This document shows, piece by piece, positions 24,469-33,254 of a stretch of DNA of 64,000 nt. Where the stretch lies: assembly GCA_043392685.1 (NCBI GenBank), contig JBHZGM010000003.1. One strand, written 5' to 3'. Every line of letters begins with the position of its first letter. Positions within the stretch are counted from its first letter, which is position 1. The notes beneath the pieces were generated by a model. That model ran no database searches and was not told the origin of the DNA. It was given only the letters and a program-made list of their open reading frames with translations. Source of the DNA: Metapseudomonas sp043392685 (GTDB lineage: Bacteria > Pseudomonadota > Gammaproteobacteria > Pseudomonadales > Pseudomonadaceae). Position numbers and translations under genes: made by a program.

Positions 24469-25773
24469 TCAGCGTGCCGCCAGCAACACGCCCCGGCATT
24501 CGCCGAAGCCGATGCTCGGATAGCCATTCCGTTGGCAACGGGCGCGCAGGATCACTTCGTCGCCGTCTTCGAGGAAGGTGCGCTGCTCGCCGCTGGGCAG
24601 GGTGATCGGTTGCTTGCCGCCGAAGGTGCTCTCCAGCAGGCTGCCGAACGCCTGCGGTTCCGGGCCGGACAGGGTGCCGGAGCCGAACAGGTCGCCGGCT
24701 TGCAGCTTGCAACCGCCGATGCTGTGGTGGGCAACCATCTGCGCCACGGTCCAGTACATGTTCAGGGTGTTGCTCAGCGCCAGGCGATGGGGCGCCAGGT
24801 CCTGCTCGCGCATGGCGGGGGTGAGGATCAGCACTTCCAGTTCGATGTCGAAGGCGCCATTGGCCTGGTCGGCTTCGTCCAGCAGGTAGGGCAGGGGCTG
24901 CGGGTCGCCTTCCGGACGCGCCGGTTGGGCGGTGCGGAAGGGTTCCAGGGCCTCGGCGGTGATCACCCAGGGAGAAACCGTGGTGCCGAAGTTCTTCGCC
25001 AGGAACGGGCCGAGGGGCTGGTATTCCCAGGCCTGCACGTCGCGGGCGGACCAGTCGTTGAGCAGGCAGAAACCGGCGATGTGCTGCTGGGCATCGGCGA
25101 TGGCGATGGATTCGCCCATCTCGTTGCCCTGGCCGATCCAGATGCCCAGTTCCAGTTCGTAGTCCAGGCGCTTGCTCGGGCCGAAGTTCGGCACCTCGTT
25201 GCCCGGCGGCATGGTCTGGCCCAGCGGGCGGCGCACCGGGGTGCCGGAGACGCAGACGGTGGACGCACGGCCGTGGTAGCCGATGGGCACGTACTTGTAG
25301 TTGGGCAGCAGCGGGTTGTCCGGGCGGAACAGGCGACCGACGTTGTTGGCGTGGTGGATGCCCACATAGAAGTCGGTGTAGTCGCCCACCTTTGCCGGCA
25401 GATGCAGCTGGCAGGTGGACGCGGCCGGCAGCAGGGCCTGGCCCATGGCTTCCAGACGCGCCTGGGCGCTGCTGCCTTCGGCCAGCAGCTCCTGCAGCTG
25501 CGCGCGCAGGGCGCGGCGGGCAGAGGCGCCGAGGGCGAAGAAGGCGTTGAGGCTGTCGCCGCAGGCGGAGCGTGCCGCTTCGGCGGCTTCACCGCTGAAC
25601 AGGCCGGCGTCGCTGGCCACCTTCAGGTCGAAGATAGCGTCGCCGATGGCCACGCCGCCGCGCGGCGAAGCACCCGCCGGGCTGAAGATGCCCAGCGGCA
25701 GGTTCTGCAGGGGGAAATCCGGGTGGCCGTTGGCGGAGGCGATCCAGCTACGGCGGTTGTCTATTTGGGTCAT
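24469..25773 (-). CDS. fahA: Fumarylacetoacetase
   Basis: 434 aa, full length. Last step of tyrosine/homogentisate catabolism: fumarylacetoacetate to fumarate and acetoacetate. The N-terminal domain (NLPLGIFSPAG, RRGVAIGDAIFDL) and the catalytic FAH domain (DYTDFYVGIHHANNVGRLFRPDNPLLPNYKYVPIGYHGRAS with the catalytic His region; LELGIWIGQGNEMGESI; LLNDWSARDVQAWEYQPLGPFLAKNFGTTVSPWV with metal ligands) are intact. Its ATG lies one base after the hmgA stop, so the two genes are translationally coupled in one operon controlled by HmgR. Confidence 0.95.
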   Translation of the reverse strand: MTQIDNRRSWIASANGHPDFPLQNLPLGIFSPAGASPRGGVAIGDAIFDLKVASDAGLFSGEAAEAARSACGDSLNAFFALGASARRALRAQLQELLAEGSSAQARLEAMGQALLPAASTCQLHLPAKVGDYTDFYVGIHHANNVGRLFRPDNPLLPNYKYVPIGYHGRASTVCVSGTPVRRPLGQTMPPGNEVPNFGPSKRLDYELELGIWIGQGNEMGESIAIADAQQHIAGFCLLNDWSARDVQAWEYQPLGPFLAKNFGTTVSPWVITAEALEPFRTAQPARPEGDPQPLPYLLDEADQANGAFDIELEVLILTPAMREQDLAPHRLALSNTLNMYWTVAQMVAHHSIGGCKLQAGDLFGSGTLSGPEPQAFGSLLESTFGGKQPITLPSGEQRTFLEDGDEVILRARCQRNGYPSIGFGECRGVLLAAR

Positions 25774-25774
25774 G

Positions 25775-27070
25775 TCAGATCCTGCCCTTGTCGAAGGTCT
25801 TGGCCATGCCGGCCCAGCATGCATCGTAGTCGCTTTGCAGCTGCGGGCATTCCAGCGAGTACTGGCTGGGGCGCAGCACGCGGCTGGTCTCGAACATGAA
25901 GGCCATGGTGTTGTCGATCTTGTGCGGTTTCAGATCGGCGGCGATGGCGGCGGTGGTGGTGGCGTTGTCCGGGCCGTGGGCGCTCATGCAATTGTGCAGC
26001 GAGGCGCCGCCCGGGGCGAAGCCTTCTGCCTTGGCGTCGTAGGCGCCCTGGATCAGGCCCATGAATTCGTTCATCAGGTTGCGGTGGAACCACGGCGGAC
26101 GGAAGGTGCTCTCGGCCACCATCCAGCGCGGCGGGAAGATCACGAAGTCGACGTTGGCCTGGCCGTGCGTGTCGCTGGGCGAGGTGAGCACGGTGAAGAT
26201 CGACGGGTCCGGGTGGTCGTAGCTCACCGTGCCGATGGTGTTGAAGCGGCGCAGGTCGTACTTGTAGGGCACGTTGTTGCCGTGCCAGGCGACCACGTCC
26301 AGCGGCGAGTGGTCGAGGGTGGTGGCCCAGAGTTCGCCGAGGAACTTCTGCACCAGCTCCACCTTTTCATCGAGGTCTTCGTAGTGGGCGACCGGGGCGA
26401 GGAAGTCCCGCGGGTTGGCCAGGCCGTTGCTGCCGATGGGGCCGAGGTCCGGCAGGCGCAGCGCGGCGCCGTGGTTCTCGCAGATATAGCCACGGGCGCT
26501 GGCGTCCAGCAGCTCGACACGGAACTTCATGCCCCGCGGGATCACGGCGATTTCCAGGGGCTCCATATCCAGCAGGCCCAGTTCGGTGGCGATGCGCAGG
26601 CGTCCCTGCTCGGGAACGATCAACAGTTCGCCGTCGGCATTGAAGAACACCCGCTGCATCGAGGCGTTGGCGCGGTACAGGTGCACGCTGACGCCGGAGG
26701 CCTGTTCGGCATCGCTGGTGGCGGCGATGGTCAGCAGGCCGTCGATGAAGTCGGTGCGTTCGGCGGGGATGTCCTGCGGGTTCCAGCGCAGGCGGTTGGG
26801 CGTCACCGGACCCAGGCGGTTGCCGGCGATCTGGCGCTCCAGGCGCTGGTACCGCGGATGGTTGGCCGACGGCTTGATGCGGTACATCCAGGTCCGCCGG
26901 GCCTCGCTGCGCGGCACGGTGAAGGCGGTTCCGGAAAGCAACTCGGTGTACAGGCCGTAGGGCACTTTCTGCGGGGAGTTCTGGCCGACGGGCAGGGCAC
27001 CGGGCAGCGCCTCGCTGCTGAATTCGTTGTTGAAACCGGACTGATAGGTGAGCGGAGCGGGGGAGACCAT
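25775..27070 (-). CDS. hmgA: Homogentisate 1,2-dioxygenase
   Basis: 431 aa, normal length. Opens the aromatic ring of homogentisate to maleylacetoacetate using Fe(II). Characteristic sequence: YQSGFNNEFSSEALPGALP start, PHRPNPQR-like region RYQRLERQ, DFIDGLLTIAA, FHRNLMNEFMGLIQGAYDAKAEGF with iron ligands, and GPDNATTTAAIAADL. First gene of the hmgA-fahA operon, divergent from hmgR with a 102-bp control region holding a perfect 17-bp operator. Confidence 0.95.
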   Translation of the reverse strand: MVSPAPLTYQSGFNNEFSSEALPGALPVGQNSPQKVPYGLYTELLSGTAFTVPRSEARRTWMYRIKPSANHPRYQRLERQIAGNRLGPVTPNRLRWNPQDIPAERTDFIDGLLTIAATSDAEQASGVSVHLYRANASMQRVFFNADGELLIVPEQGRLRIATELGLLDMEPLEIAVIPRGMKFRVELLDASARGYICENHGAALRLPDLGPIGSNGLANPRDFLAPVAHYEDLDEKVELVQKFLGELWATTLDHSPLDVVAWHGNNVPYKYDLRRFNTIGTVSYDHPDPSIFTVLTSPSDTHGQANVDFVIFPPRWMVAESTFRPPWFHRNLMNEFMGLIQGAYDAKAEGFAPGGASLHNCMSAHGPDNATTTAAIAADLKPHKIDNTMAFMFETSRVLRPSQYSLECPQLQSDYDACWAGMAKTFDKGRI

Positions 27071-27096
27071 GTTGACCTCGCTGTTTTTGTAATTTG

Positions 27097-27113
27097 ATTA
27101 CGCATAACGTAAT
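27097..27113. promoter_or_regulatory. HmgR operator at hmgA-hmgR
   Basis: ATTACGCATAACGTAAT: perfect inverted repeat ATTACG/CGTAAT with a 5-bp spacer, 27 bp before hmgA and 60 bp before hmgR. A second half-site (GTAATTTGATTACG) overlaps it. A related sequence precedes maiA at 40402-40418. The 17-bp length agrees with the HmgR palindrome I recall from Pseudomonas putida. Confidence 0.75.
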
Positions 27114-27172
27114 TTGAAAGGAAAAAGGGGTCAAGCTATAACAGCGCCCTCCACACCGACCAAGGCCATGAC

Positions 27173-27961
27173 ATGACGAGCGAGAACGACAGCGCGGGCG
27201 CACCGCGGCGGCAGAAGGTGCAGGCCGCTGAGGTGGGCACTGACATCCTCAAGGGGTTGGCGGAGCTGGCGCCGGCCACCTCGCTGTCGAAGCTGGCCGA
27301 GCACGTCGGCATGCCGGCGAGCAAGGTGCACCGCTATCTGCAGGCGCTGATCGCCAGCGGCTTCGCCGAGCAGGACGCCACCACCAATCACTATGGTCTC
27401 GGCCGCGAGGCGCTGCTGGTCGGCTTGGCGGCCATTGGCCGGCTGGACGTGGTGAAGGTGTCCATGCCGCACCTGGTGGAGTTGCGTGACACGCTGAACG
27501 AAACCTGCTTCCTCGCTGTATGGGGCAACAAGGGGCCGACTGTGGTTCACGTCGAACAGGCCCTGCGCGCGGTGACCCTGGTGACCCAGGTGGGCTCGGT
27601 GCTGCCGCTGCTGGGATCGTCCACCGGCCTTGTATTCAACACCTACCTGCCCGAGGCCGAAACCGCTTTCCTGCGGGACGAGGAAATGGCCCAGCCCGGG
27701 GCGCCCGCTGTTGCCGAGTTGCAGGAACAGATGGCGCAGATCCGTGCCACCGGGCTGCACCCGGTGCATGGCCTGTTGATGCCGGGGGTGAATGCGCTGT
27801 CGGCGCCGCTGTTCGCCACCGGCAGCAAGCTCGCCGGGGTGATCACGGTGGTGGGGGCGGCCAGCGTGTTCAGTGCCGATACCGAAGGCTCCGCCGCCGA
27901 GCGCCTGCACCGTGCGGCCGAAGCCATCAGCCTGCGAATGGGGGGGCGGCAGCCGGCCTGA
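27173..27961 (+). CDS. hmgR: IclR-family repressor of homogentisate genes
   Basis: 262 aa. IclR winged helix-turn-helix at residues 15-80 (VGTDILKGLAELAPATSLSKLAEHVGMPASKVHRYLQALIASGFAEQD) and the IclR effector domain (LVELRDTLNETCFLAVWGNKGPTVVHVEQ; SSTGLVFNTYLPE; GVNALSAPLFATGSKLAGVITVVG). In Pseudomonas putida HmgR represses hmgABC and is released by homogentisate. ATG 27173 has AAGG 8 nt upstream. Divergent from hmgA over the operator. Confidence 0.9.
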   Translation: MTSENDSAGAPRRQKVQAAEVGTDILKGLAELAPATSLSKLAEHVGMPASKVHRYLQALIASGFAEQDATTNHYGLGREALLVGLAAIGRLDVVKVSMPHLVELRDTLNETCFLAVWGNKGPTVVHVEQALRAVTLVTQVGSVLPLLGSSTGLVFNTYLPEAETAFLRDEEMAQPGAPAVAELQEQMAQIRATGLHPVHGLLMPGVNALSAPLFATGSKLAGVITVVGAASVFSADTEGSAAERLHRAAEAISLRMGGRQPA

Positions 27962-27986
27962 GCGGTTCGCTGCCGGTAGTCGAGCG

Positions 27987-28874
27987 TTATTCCTCGATGG
28001 CGAGCAACGCGCTGCACTCCCGCGGGTCGCCGGATTCGATGCCGACGTTCAGCGAGCGCAGGCGTGTCTCCGGATCGGGCAGTTCCCGAGGGTCGGCCAT
28101 GGGCGGCAGACCCGCGGCGGCACGCGCGGCGTCGCGTTCGCGCACGGCCTTGAGCGCCTCGTCCAGCTGCTCGGGGTCCAGCCAGGCGTACTTGCGCCGC
28201 GCATAGCTGATCCAGCTGCCCACCAGGCAATCGGCCACCAGCTCCTGGTTGAGCCGCAGGCTTGCGCGGCTTCGGCTCGGGTCCAGCTCGGCATCGAGAT
28301 TCCTGAACCCACCCACCACGCCCACCAGCTTCTGGATATGGTGCGCGGCGGCGTGGGCGACCACGTAGCTACGCGCGAGATCGCCCACATGCGGAACGTT
28401 CTCCTGCAGGTCGTCCAGGTAGGTCATGTCGAGATAGAGCTGCGAGGTGCCGGAGCAATACAGGGGCCCGCTGAAGGTGCCCTTGAGCTTGCAGGGCGAC
28501 TCCAGCCGGTCCCGGAAGCTCACCACCTTGGGTTTTTTGTAGGTGTAGTCGGCGCGGGCGAGGAACTCGCCCCAGATGTCCTCGATGCTGTCGAGCAGCA
28601 GGGCGGTCAGGGCCTGGGAGTCGGCCGGCGCCTGCTGCATGGCGGCGGGGGGCGGCGCGGCGACCGGCTTCGCCACCGCGGCCGGCTCCTCGATCACCTC
28701 TTCGGGAAACGCCGGTGGTGGGGGTTTCAACCGATCGATCATGCGCGCGGGGCCGAAGGCCAGGTAGATCGCCACTCCCGCCAGCGCGACGATGATCAGC
28801 AACCAGGACAGCCAGCGCAGCAGTCGGAGCAGCAATCCCTTGCGGGGCTTCGGGGTGGCGGCGTTCTCGGGCAT
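27987..28874 (-). CDS. YpfJ-type zinc peptidase homologue lacking the catalytic Glu
   Basis: 295 aa. One transmembrane helix (about 22-41), a Pro/Ala-rich linker, then a domain of the neutral zinc metallopeptidase (YpfJ) family: SGPLYCSGTSQLYLDMTYLDDL, VVAHAAAHHIQKLVG, LRLNQELVADCLVGSWISYA. In active members the helix reads HEVGHHVQ; here it is HAAAHHIQ, so His174, His178 and the downstream Glu211 zinc ligands stay but the general-base Glu175 is Ala. It should bind zinc but not hydrolyse peptides in the normal way. Start 28874 has GGAG nine bases upstream; the frame runs to 28979. Confidence 0.8.
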   Translation of the reverse strand: MPENAATPKPRKGLLLRLLRWLSWLLIIVALAGVAIYLAFGPARMIDRLKPPPPAFPEEVIEEPAAVAKPVAAPPPAAMQQAPADSQALTALLLDSIEDIWGEFLARADYTYKKPKVVSFRDRLESPCKLKGTFSGPLYCSGTSQLYLDMTYLDDLQENVPHVGDLARSYVVAHAAAHHIQKLVGVVGGFRNLDAELDPSRSRASLRLNQELVADCLVGSWISYARRKYAWLDPEQLDEALKAVRERDAARAAAGLPPMADPRELPDPETRLRSLNVGIESGDPRECSALLAIEE

Positions 28875-29021
28875 CTCGATGGGCTCCGGGGCGTGTCGAG
28901 ATTCAGTGTTGTCGCTTCCGTACAACCGCGCCAAGTTTTCATCTGGCTCGCGCGTGAAACATCTGTCACATGAGGGCAATTACAGGAAAAGCGAACCTCT
29001 CCCGGCGGGCCTCCAATACCT

Positions 29022-29375
29022 TGTGGGGGCGAATTCATTCGCTATGGGCAACGCAGTTGCCCCCTGCGATCCCATTGGGCAGTCCTTCGGTCTGCTTGGC
29101 GATTGAAATCGCCCCCACAGGAAAAGCGCGCCGCCCTTGCACATATTCCACGGCAGGACCCCATACCTTGTGGGGGCGAATTCATTCGCTATGGGCAACA
29201 CCGTTGCCCCCTGCGATCCCATTGGGCAGTCCTTCGGACTGCTTGGCGATTGAAATCGCCCCCACAGGAAAAGCGCGCCGCCCTTGCACATATTCCACGG
29301 CAGGGCCCCATACCTTGTGGGGGCGAATTCATTCGCTATGGGCAACGCAGTTGCCCCAGCCATCCCGCAGGGTGA
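29022..29375. repeat. Tandem REPIN array, 147-bp period
   Basis: Units begin at 29022, 29169 and 29316 and are nearly identical; the third is cut at about 29375. Each has head TGTGGGGGCGAATTCATTCG, inner GGGCAAC(N)CAGTTGCCC hairpin, AGTCCTTCGG, then GGCGATTGAAATCGCCCCCA, plus a 47-bp constant linker with GCGCGCCGCCCTTGCACATA. The linker repeats too, so the array grew by tandem duplication. The period is divisible by three and gives meaningless long frames on both strands. 28875-29021 and 29376-29417 contain no gene. Confidence 0.9.
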
Positions 29376-29417
29376 GCGATTGAGTTCGTCTCTGCAGGAT
29401 CAGGTCCAAGGGGGCGC

Positions 29418-29669
29418 TCAGTACTTGATATCCCGCGCTCTTTCGCGCCCTTGCTGCTTGGTGTGCCGTTTGTCCTGGCGGCACTGGGCGTTGTACTGCA
29501 TGTCGGCAGCGCGGCAGTCCTGTTTGATCTGGCGGGCGTCCTGGCGCGTTTCCTGGCGGACTTCCCGCGCAGCGCGGCGTTGTTGGGCCTGTTCCGTGGC
29601 CCAGGATGCGCCTGCCGAAACCAGCAGGAACATCGCAGCCAGGACAACAGGAAGGCGGGGAGTTCCCAT
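29418..29669 (-). CDS. Small secreted Arg/Gln-rich protein
   Basis: 83 aa. Signal peptide (PVVLAAMFLLVSAGASWA, cleaved before TEQAQ), then a highly charged helix-forming segment built of R-Q-E-T-R-Q-D-A-R-Q and K-R-H-T-K-Q-Q-G-R-E-R units with two Cys residues (DCRAAD, QCRQDK). GGGAGG lies seven bases before ATG 29669. It is the last gene of the two-component operon, 92 bp after the kinase. Small periplasmic partners are common next to QseBC/PmrAB-type systems, but no family name can be given. Confidence 0.65.
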   Translation of the reverse strand: MGTPRLPVVLAAMFLLVSAGASWATEQAQQRRAAREVRQETRQDARQIKQDCRAADMQYNAQCRQDKRHTKQQGRERARDIKY

Positions 29670-29761
29670 GGCATTGCCTCCCTCGGAGAGATAGCGTGCT
29701 AGTTCAGTACAGCCGAATTTGCCTGTCGCTGCTGTGATTCCGCGGAGCGGTAGACCCGGCG

Positions 29762-31138
29762 TCATCCCGGAGCCAGCCGGGGCAGCTTGAGGTCGGCGCA
29801 GGTCCCGCCGCCTTCGCGGTTGTACAGGGTGATGCTGCCGCCCAGGCGGGTGGCGATCATCTGCACGATGGCCAGGCCAAGGCCGGCGCCCTGGGGGTTG
29901 TCCTGGCTGTAGAAGCGCTCGAACAGGCGTTCCAGCCGGGTTTCTTCGATACCTGGGCCCTGGTCTTCCACCCGCAGCAGGAGAAAGTCCCGGCCGTCCG
30001 GCAGCAGGCTGACCTTCACCTCGCCGCCGGGCGGGGAGAAGTTGGTGGCGTTGGTCACCAGATTCTGCAGGGCGATGCCGATGGCGGCGGCGTCGCTGGT
30101 GGTGTGGAAGTCGCCGCCGGCCACTTCCAGGGCCAGTTCCAGGCCCTTGTCCAGCAGCAGCGGCGTCAGCTCGGCCAGGTGCTCGCGGACCAGGTGTTCC
30201 AGGTCCAGGCGCTGCCATTTCTGCCGCGCCAGTTCCGGTTCCACCCGCGCCATGGTGAGCAACTGGTGGACCACCCGGGTCAGGCGGTCGACGCCCTGGG
30301 TCAGGAAGCGCAGGGCCTCGGCGCGCTGCTCGTCGCTGGTGGCTTCGAGCGCGTTCTGCGCGTGCAGGCGCAGCACCGCCAGCGGCGTGCGCATCTCGTG
30401 GGCGGCGTCGCCGATGAAGCGCCGTTCGCGCTGCAGCATCTGTTCGATCTGCGCCAGCAGGCGGTTGATCGCCGCCTGCATGGGTTCCAGCTCCCTGGGT
30501 AGCGGCACGATCTGCAACGGTGCCAGGGATTCGGCGTGGCGGCTGCGGATCACCTGCGCCATGTTCTGCAAGGGCTTCAGGCCCCAGCCGATGGCCAGCC
30601 AGACCAGCGCTGCGAGCACGAGAATGCCCACCAGGTTGGGCCCCAGGGTATGGCGGACGATGCGCTGTACCAGGTCCTGGCGCACGTCGTCGCGTTCACC
30701 CACCCAGATCAGCAGGCCCCGTTCCGGGTCGGGCAGGACGAAGCCACGCCAGTGGTGGCCGGCCAGTTGGATGTAGTGAAAGCCGGTTTTCAGCGGCGCG
30801 TGGTCGAAAGGCGGTGCGCTGGGCGATTGCACCAGGCTTCGGCCGTCCTTGCTCCAGACGTGGAAGGCCAGCTTGCTCTCGTAGGGATGGCCGACCTTGC
30901 GCGGGGCGGCGCTGCCGAGGGCGTCGTTGAAGGAACGGTACAGCTCGTCCTGTTCGGGCTTGGCCAGGGGCATGCGCATCACGCCCATCAGCAGGCGCGC
31001 GTTCTGCGCCAGATGGGCGTCGTAGATTTCCTCGATCTCGTGGCGGCTGTCGCGGTAGTTGAAGTAGGCGATGAGCAGGGTGCCGAGCAGCAGCAGAACC
31101 ATCACCAGCCACAGGGTGCGGCGGCGCAACGAGGTCAT
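29762..31138 (-). CDS. Sensor histidine kinase (QseC/PmrB type)
   Basis: 458 aa. Two membrane helices (about 9-27 and 169-186) flank a periplasmic domain of about 140 residues. HAMP-like linker at 187-240, phospho-acceptor His247 in GDAAHEMRTPLAVLRLHAQ, N-box LQNLVTNATNFSP, G1 VEDQGPGI, F-box FERFYS, G2 GAGLGLAIVQ. The periplasmic region follows the QseC/PmrB layout (LLMGVMRMPLAKPEQDELYRSF). It overlaps the regulator stop (ATGA). Its signal is unknown; the operon suggests it monitors the membrane or the operon's lipid-like product. Confidence 0.9.
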   Translation of the reverse strand: MTSLRRRTLWLVMVLLLLGTLLIAYFNYRDSRHEIEEIYDAHLAQNARLLMGVMRMPLAKPEQDELYRSFNDALGSAAPRKVGHPYESKLAFHVWSKDGRSLVQSPSAPPFDHAPLKTGFHYIQLAGHHWRGFVLPDPERGLLIWVGERDDVRQDLVQRIVRHTLGPNLVGILVLAALVWLAIGWGLKPLQNMAQVIRSRHAESLAPLQIVPLPRELEPMQAAINRLLAQIEQMLQRERRFIGDAAHEMRTPLAVLRLHAQNALEATSDEQRAEALRFLTQGVDRLTRVVHQLLTMARVEPELARQKWQRLDLEHLVREHLAELTPLLLDKGLELALEVAGGDFHTTSDAAAIGIALQNLVTNATNFSPPGGEVKVSLLPDGRDFLLLRVEDQGPGIEETRLERLFERFYSQDNPQGAGLGLAIVQMIATRLGGSITLYNREGGGTCADLKLPRLAPG

Positions 31139-31797
31139 GGGCGTCCGTCCACCAGGTAGCCGATGCCGCGCACGGTGCGGATGAGGTCGCTGGAGAGCTT
31201 CTTGCGCAGGTTGTGGATATGCACTTCCAGGGTGTTGCTTTCGGCTTCCTCGTCCCAGCCGTAGAGCGTCTGCACCAGGCGCTCGCGGGTGATGACCTTG
31301 CCCGGTTGCGAGAGCAGTTCGTGGAGCAGCTGGTACTCCTTGGGCGTCAGGGCGACCGGGCTGCCCTGGTAGCTGACCTGCTGGCTGGCGGGGTCGAGCA
31401 CCACGCCGCCGTGTTCGATCAGCACTTGTGGCCGGCCGGCGCTGCGGCGCAGCAGGGCGCGCAGTCGGGCCTTGAGTTCATTGAGGTCGAAGGGTTTGAC
31501 CAGGTAGTCGTCCGCCCCTGCGTCCAGCCCGAGGATGCGGTCATCGAGGGCGTCGCGGGCGGTGAGCACCAGCACCGGCAGGATGGAGCCGCCGGCGCGC
31601 AATTGCTGCAGGACCTGCAGGCCGTCCAGGCGCGGCAGGCCCAGGTCGAGGATCGCCAGGTCGAACTCTTCGGTCTGCAGGGCATGCAGGGCGCTGGCGC
31701 CGTCGGTCAGCCAGTCGATTGTGTAGCCGTCCCGGCGCAGGCCGGCGCGCACGCCGGAGCCGAGGGCGTTGTCGTCTTCGACGAGAAGCAGTCTCAT
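31135..31797 (-). CDS. OmpR-family response regulator (QseB/PmrA type)
   Basis: 220 aa. Receiver domain with D8-D9 acidic pair, phosphorylated D51 in LAILDLGLPRLDG, T-A motif LVLTARDA and K102-type lysine in LVKPFDLNEL. C-terminal winged helix (about 125-218) with ALTPKEYQLLHELLSQPGKVITRERL, NTLEVHIHNLRKKL and IRTVRGIGYLVD, typical of QseB/PmrA. Such regulators bind YTTAAG-N5-YTTAAG boxes; one close match stands before the first gene of this operon (36094-36110), so it probably controls its own operon. Confidence 0.9.
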   Translation of the reverse strand: MRLLLVEDDNALGSGVRAGLRRDGYTIDWLTDGASALHALQTEEFDLAILDLGLPRLDGLQVLQQLRAGGSILPVLVLTARDALDDRILGLDAGADDYLVKPFDLNELKARLRALLRRSAGRPQVLIEHGGVVLDPASQQVSYQGSPVALTPKEYQLLHELLSQPGKVITRERLVQTLYGWDEEAESNTLEVHIHNLRKKLSSDLIRTVRGIGYLVDGRP

Positions 31798-31806
31798 GAA
31801 TGTCCG

Positions 31807-32451
31807 TCAGGGGTTGCCGATTTCCTGCAGTAAAGCATCGATCTCGCGCCGGCGGCCCTGGTCGGCCAGCTCGCGACCGGGGCGTGGGGCGGCGGCCCTG
31901 GCCTTCTGCAGCGCTTCGCGTGCCTGCTGCGGGTGGCCCTGGCGGTAGAGGTGGTCGCCCCAGAAGTACAGGCTGTCGATGCCCGCCGGATTGATCTCCA
32001 GGGCCTTGCGCAGCAACTGGTCGGCCTTGTCTTCGTCGCCGAAGCTGACCGGCCAGCCGGGCACCCGGTCATACAGCGCGCCGAGGCTGGTGTAGGCCGA
32101 GCCCTGCAAGGCGGTCGGGTCGAGCTGGATGGCGCGCTCCAGGGCGTCTCGGGCGTCCTTGACCTTGCCCAGCGCGCCCAGGCCGCCTTCGGCGCCAGCC
32201 CAGCTGCTGGTGACGATGCCGTGCCAGATCCAGGCTTCGGCGGAGTTCGGGGCGCTGCGGGTGAACGCGCTGCTCTGGGCGGCGAGCTTCTCGAATTCGT
32301 CGGCGCGCTGCTGTTCCATTACCTGGTACTGGATTTCCGCCCAGCGCTGCTGGATCGCCGCCAGGCGCTGATTGCCGGCGTCGTCCAGGGCCCAGGCGGG
32401 GATGCTGAGAACCAGGAACAGGCCGAGGGTGCCAATGAGCTTGTTCATCAT
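31807..32451 (-). CDS. Periplasmic TPR-repeat protein
   Basis: 214 aa. Signal peptide (KLIGTLGLFLVLSIPAWA), then tetratricopeptide-like helices: AEAWIWHGIVTSSWAGA, KDARDALERAIQLDPTALQGSAYTSLGALY, DKADQLLRKALEINPAGIDSLYFWGDHLYRQGHPQQAREALQKA. TPR domains mediate protein contacts. AAGGAG precedes the doubled ATG at 32451/32448; the ATGATGA overlaps the dehydrogenase stop. It may link the periplasmic sensor domain to the pathway; that is only a guess from position. Confidence 0.78.
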   Translation of the reverse strand: MMNKLIGTLGLFLVLSIPAWALDDAGNQRLAAIQQRWAEIQYQVMEQQRADEFEKLAAQSSAFTRSAPNSAEAWIWHGIVTSSWAGAEGGLGALGKVKDARDALERAIQLDPTALQGSAYTSLGALYDRVPGWPVSFGDEDKADQLLRKALEINPAGIDSLYFWGDHLYRQGHPQQAREALQKARAAAPRPGRELADQGRRREIDALLQEIGNP

Positions 32452-33254
32452 GGATGCTCCTTGCCGTGGTGGGCACCGCTGAAGCGGCGGATGATCGGCA
32501 GTTGTCTGGACAGCGCCCGGTCCACCACGCCGGGCAGCATGCCGTTGAGGCGGACGAAGAACTTCTCCGGCCAACCCAGGTAGAGCTCGCTGAGGTCTTT
32601 CTCGATGGCCGCGATCACCGCCCGGGCCACCTGATCCGGCTCGTCCACGCCGACCTTGAGTTCGGCATTCAGCGCCATCGCGGCCTGGCTGTTCATGCCG
32701 GTGCGGGTGGCGCGGGGGGCGACGTAGAGGACATTCACCGGGGTGTCTGCCAGCTCCCGGCGCAAGGCCTCGGAAAAGCCGCGCAGGGCGAACTTGCTGG
32801 CGCAATAGACGGCGTAGCCGGGATAGCCGATGGAGCCGTAGATGGAGCCGACGTTGACCACCAGGGCGTGGTTCTGCTGGCGCAGCAGCGGCAGCAGGGC
32901 ACGGGTCAGCTGCACGGTGGCGGTGACGTTGAGGGCGAGCATGCCCTCGATCTGCTCGTCGTCCACCTGCTCCAGCATGGCGAAGCAGTTGACCCCGGCG
33001 GCGTTCACCAGCACATCGATACCGCTCATGCCGCGTGCGACTTCCAGCACACGCTGGCGTCCCTGCGCCTGGCGCAGGTCGGCGCCGGTCCAGACCAGTT
33101 GCTGCCGATAGCGTGCCAGCAGGGGCGCCAGGGCTTCCGGCTGCCGGCTCACCGCCAGCACCCGGGCACCGCGGGCACAGAGCTGTTCGGCCAGGGCCAG
33201 GCCGATGCCACCGCTGGCGCCGGTGAGCAATACGCGGCAATCAGCGAGACGCAT
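32448..33254 (-). CDS. Short-chain dehydrogenase/reductase
   Basis: 268 aa. Classical SDR: cofactor motif TGASGGIG (residues 11-18), NAAG-type strand VLVNAAGVN, catalytic Ser in VNVGSIYGSIGYPG and YxxxK as YAVYCASK. R at position 38 (VSRQPEA) suggests NADP(H). The C-terminal part (GWPEKFFVRLNGMLPGVVDRAL) is like SDRs acting on fatty acyl or ketoacyl chains. It overlaps the upstream oxygenase gene by 14 nt. Confidence 0.88.
   Translation of the reverse strand: MRLADCRVLLTGASGGIGLALAEQLCARGARVLAVSRQPEALAPLLARYRQQLVWTGADLRQAQGRQRVLEVARGMSGIDVLVNAAGVNCFAMLEQVDDEQIEGMLALNVTATVQLTRALLPLLRQQNHALVVNVGSIYGSIGYPGYAVYCASKFALRGFSEALRRELADTPVNVLYVAPRATRTGMNSQAAMALNAELKVGVDEPDQVARAVIAAIEKDLSELYLGWPEKFFVRLNGMLPGVVDRALSRQLPIIRRFSGAHHGKEHP

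Noticed and set aside
28970..29383. 137- and 127-codon frames on both strands
   Set aside because: Translations of the 147-bp REPIN array.
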